Origin: a virus
Length of the DNA: 48,612 nt
Virus record (IMG/VR): IMGVR_UViG_3300009109_000155
Coordinates: 1-48,612 of that record
Strand: one strand, 5' to 3'
The translations under genes and the position numbers were made by a program. Shown here piece by piece: positions 46,410 through 48,612 of this stretch. The notes under the pieces are model-generated. The model worked only from the letters and a program-made list of their open reading frames with translations. It ran no database searches and was not told the DNA's origin. Numbering within the stretch: position 1 is the first letter of the stretch; each line of letters opens with the position of its first letter.

Positions 46410-48612
46410 CTAGTTCAGTTTGGTACCGGCTGCGTTGTATATTGCTGTTCCTGTTATGGTTGCAGTAGAGCCTTCGCCCTGTGAATGAGAAATAGTTATA
46501 CCATCTCCTCCACTTACTTGCGCCATGTAATTCCCTGTCGTATCTGTTCCTAAAGCAACACTATTTGCTGCTATAGTTAATGCTGTTGCTACGTTACCTG
46601 TTCCATCAAATGAACCACTACCTGTTACATCTCCTGTAAACGATAATGTTCTTGCTGTTTCTAGTGCTGTAGCTGTTGCTGCATTTCCTGTAGTATCTTG
46701 GTTTAATGTTCCTACTACTAAATCAATTGTATTATCACCATCTTGATAAGTTGCTGTAATACCTGTTTCAGTGTTAGAACTAAACATAGCTCCTACTGTG
46801 TCCGCTACAACCTCACTTAAATCTATGTTAGCAGTACCATCAAATGATACTCCATGGATTGTTCGTGCTGTTGCTAGCGCTGTTGCCGTAGCTGCTAAGC
46901 CAACGGCTATATTAGCTGTTCCATCAAATGATGTTCCGCCAATAGTTCTTGCTGTTTCTAATGCTGTTGCTGTTGCTGCATTTCCTGTAGTTGATCCTGA
47001 AGATCCACTTACATTTCCTGTTACGTTGCCTGTTAAAGCGCCTGCAAACAATGTTGAAGTTAGTAAACCTGAACTTGGATTATAAGTTAATCCTGTATCT
47101 GTTTCTATTCCTTGTCCGCCTGTTGCGCCGTCTACGAATGTAGGGTAAACTGTTTCGTCTGTTGTGTTATTAGCACTAGCCGTAACATTTGTTGCAGTTG
47201 TTGCTGTTGTTGCTGTATCTGCATTACCTGTAACATTTCCCGTAACGTTTCCTTCTAAGTTTGCTACTAAGGTGCCTGTTGTAATTGTTAAATTACCTGT
47301 ACTTGCACCCGTAAAGGACCCTGTTCCTACTGTAAATTTATCTGCACTTTCATCATAACCGATGAACGCATTATCTGCACTTCCTCTTTCTATGACTAGA
47401 CCGGCATCATTACCAGGTGTTCCTGATGTGCCGTTTGCTAATTCAATCAGCGCGTCTGTAATTGTTGTATTCGTAGAATCTATTGTTGTGGTTGTACCAT
47501 TAACATCTAGATTTCCACTAACTGTTACATCATTAAATTGAACATTGGAGTCTGTTGCGACTGCCTGTCCAATTGCTATTGTTGCTGTTGAACCTTCTGC
47601 TGGAGTATGTGTTACTGTAACACCTGTTCCGGCAGACGCGTCTGTCATATAGTTTCCTGTTGTATCAGTTCCTAGGGCTACACTATTTGCTGCTATGGTT
47701 AATGCTGTTGCAACATTTGCAGAGCCATCAACTGAACCACTACCTGTAACATCACCTGTAAAAGATAATGTTCTAGCAGTTGTCCAGGAAGCTGCTGTTC
47801 CTGTTGTATTTTGATTAAGTGTTCCTACTGTAAAGTCTAAAGTTCCGTCTCCGTCTTCATACGCTACTGTAATACCACTTTCTGTATTTGAGCTAACCAT
47901 TGCTCCAACAGTATCTTGTACTACTTCAGTTAAATCTATGTTTGCAGTACCATCAAATGATACTCCATGGATTGTTCTGGCATTTTGTAATGCTGTAGCT
48001 GTTGCTGCATTACCTGTAGTTGATCCTGAAGATCCACTTACGTTACCTGTAACATCTCCTGTAACATCTCCTGTTAGATTTCCTGTAACAGAAGTTGTAG
48101 TTAAGACTCCAGAGCTAGGATTATATGTTAATCCTGTATCTGTTTCTGCGCCTTGACTTCCTGTTGCTCCATCTACAAAGATTGGATAAACTGTTTCGTT
48201 TGTACTGTTGTTAGCAGAAACTGTAATGTTATCTGCTGTACCTGTAGTGTCTTGGTTTAGTGTACCAACCGCAATAGTTGTGCCTGATATACTTAACCCT
48301 GTTCCAGCTGTTAGCCATTGTGAGGCTCCTGCTGAATCATCCCAAAAGACAATTCTGTCTGCGTTGGGATCTGATAAACTTTCAATTCCTAAGTGAGATA
48401 AACTAACCGTTGCACTTCCACTTGTCGCACCACCTGTTAATCCTGTTCCGGCTACGACTGCTGTAATGTCTCCAGTATTTAATTCTGAATACAAGGCAAG
48501 TCTATGCCCGCCTGCTGTTGAGCCGTCATGAACTCGAATATGATCTAAGGTAGTATCGACGGAAATTTCGCCTACAGCACCGGTGAACGCATCATTTTGA
48601 GTCGTCGTTCCC
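46410..48612 (-). CDS. Repeat-rich tail fibre/structural protein (partial at 5' end)
   Basis: The frame is open to the window edge (at least 734 codons), so the start is outside; in-frame codons before 48494 encode GEISVDTTLDHIRVHDGSTA, typical of phage fibre proteins. The rest is low in charge and rich in Gly, Thr, Ser, Ala and Val with recurrent TGNVTGN, GNAATATAL and ARTIHGVSFDGTANID units. Two long copies of one block (about 230 residues) are visible. No chaperone or lectin domain is seen; the C-terminus is ITGTAIYNAAGTKLN. Likely a beta-structured fibre for host binding. Confidence 0.85.
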   Translation of the reverse strand, partial: GTTTQNDAFTGAVGEISVDTTLDHIRVHDGSTAGGHRLALYSELNTGDITAVVAGTGLTGGATSGSATVSLSHLGIESLSDPNADRIVFWDDSAGASQWLTAGTGLSISGTTIAVGTLNQDTTGTADNITVSANNSTNETVYPIFVDGATGSQGAETDTGLTYNPSSGVLTTTSVTGNLTGDVTGDVTGNVSGSSGSTTGNAATATALQNARTIHGVSFDGTANIDLTEVVQDTVGAMVSSNTESGITVAYEDGDGTLDFTVGTLNQNTTGTAASWTTARTLSFTGDVTGSGSVDGSANVATALTIAANSVALGTDTTGNYMTDASAGTGVTVTHTPAEGSTATIAIGQAVATDSNVQFNDVTVSGNLDVNGTTTTIDSTNTTITDALIELANGTSGTPGNDAGLVIERGSADNAFIGYDESADKFTVGTGSFTGASTGNLTITTGTLVANLEGNVTGNVTGNADTATTATTATNVTASANNTTDETVYPTFVDGATGGQGIETDTGLTYNPSSGLLTSTLFAGALTGNVTGNVSGSSGSTTGNAATATALETARTIGGTSFDGTANIAVGLAATATALATARTIHGVSFDGTANIDLSEVVADTVGAMFSSNTETGITATYQDGDNTIDLVVGTLNQDTTGNAATATALETARTLSFTGDVTGSGSFDGTGNVATALTIAANSVALGTDTTGNYMAQVSGGDGITISHSQGEGSTATITGTAIYNAAGTKLN
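46456..47195 (-). repeat. Long internal repeat of the tail fibre gene (copy 2)
   Basis: Encodes NVTASANNTTDETVYPTFVD through AANSVALGTDTTGNYM to EGSTATI. It repeats 47585-48239 with extra ARTIGG...NIAVGLAATA units inserted. Codon use differs between copies, so the duplication is old or DNA has been diversified. Confidence 0.8.
47585..48239 (-). repeat. Long internal repeat of the tail fibre gene (copy 1)
   Basis: Encodes NITVSANNSTNETVYPIFVD through AANSVALGTDTTGNYM to EGSTATI. The two copies are separated by a segment (VSGNLDVNGTTTTIDST..., GLVIERGSADNAFIGYDES) common in phage fibres. Confidence 0.8.

Noticed and set aside
46410-48612. The TGNVTGN-rich DNA as a CRISPR array or tandem non-coding repeat
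   Set aside because: The repeats are degenerate, in frame and encode a continuous protein; there are no uniform repeats with unique spacers.

Overview
The window is a segment of a T4-like myovirus genome. It is AT-rich and the genes are tightly packed. It carries a nearly complete T4 core set in T4-like order, plus accessory genes of the kind seen in marine T4-like phages of cyanobacteria and SAR11-type hosts: hsp20, a cobS/cobT-like pair, 7-deazaguanine genes, peptide deformylase, ClpP, 2OG-Fe(II) oxygenase and Fe-S assembly proteins. No photosynthesis genes, tRNAs, integrase, insertion sequence or CRISPR array were seen. The host cannot be named from this sequence; a marine heterotroph is an inference. 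All genes but one lie on the minus strand, so transcription runs from high to low coordinates.

Right part (about 48.6 to 30.8 kb) is virion morphogenesis: a repeat-rich tail fibre (open at the window edge), neck gp13 and gp14, gp15, terminase gp16/gp17, sheath gp18, tube gp19, portal gp20, small prohead-core-position genes, protease gp21, scaffold gp22 and capsid gp23. One plus-strand gene follows, with its own late promoter and a shared bidirectional terminator. After it come an IscU/IscA-like pair, a 54-residue basic protein and a tube-like protein with a cadherin-like domain.

Middle part (30.8 to 18.9 kb) holds UvsY, UvsW, the late sigma factor gp55 and a translationally coupled chain for 7-deazaguanine synthesis and probable DNA insertion: QueE, PRTase, FolE, a DexA-like exonuclease, a DpdA-like transglycosylase, a second T-fold protein, a GT-B-like glycosyltransferase and QueD. 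It ends with gp47 and gp46. Small membrane-peptide genes with ATGA overlaps are buried in the chain.

The 18.9 to 8.2 kb part is mainly accessory: glutaredoxin, SET-domain protein, deformylase, ClpP, an exported small protein, a complete TonB-dependent receptor, a CobT-like VWA/HExxH protein, a CobS-like AAA+ ATPase, a DUF3310-like protein, a crotonase (enoyl-CoA hydratase/isomerase family) and an SGNH-like protein. The left end is replication: clamp gp45, peroxiredoxin, clamp loader gp44/gp62 with an embedded lipoprotein, membrane peptide and RHH protein, RegA, a radical SAM/oxygenase pair, Hsp20, an Sm-like protein, a nuclease and the N-terminal part of DNA polymerase gp43.

Regulation can be read directly. 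Sigma70-type promoters (TTGAYT or TTGACA, 17-18 bp spacer, TATAAT-like) precede gp43, gp45, cobS-like, cobT-like, queE and uvsY. T4-type late promoters (TATAAATA) precede structural genes and several accessory genes. An unusual 44-45 nt leader element is shared by gene 44 and uvsW. Most attractive for follow-up are the TonB receptor locus, the crotonase, the deazaguanine locus with its glycosyltransferase and second T-fold protein, the shared leader element, the apparently leaderless early transcripts, and the set of small membrane/lipoprotein genes found by reading gene junctions.
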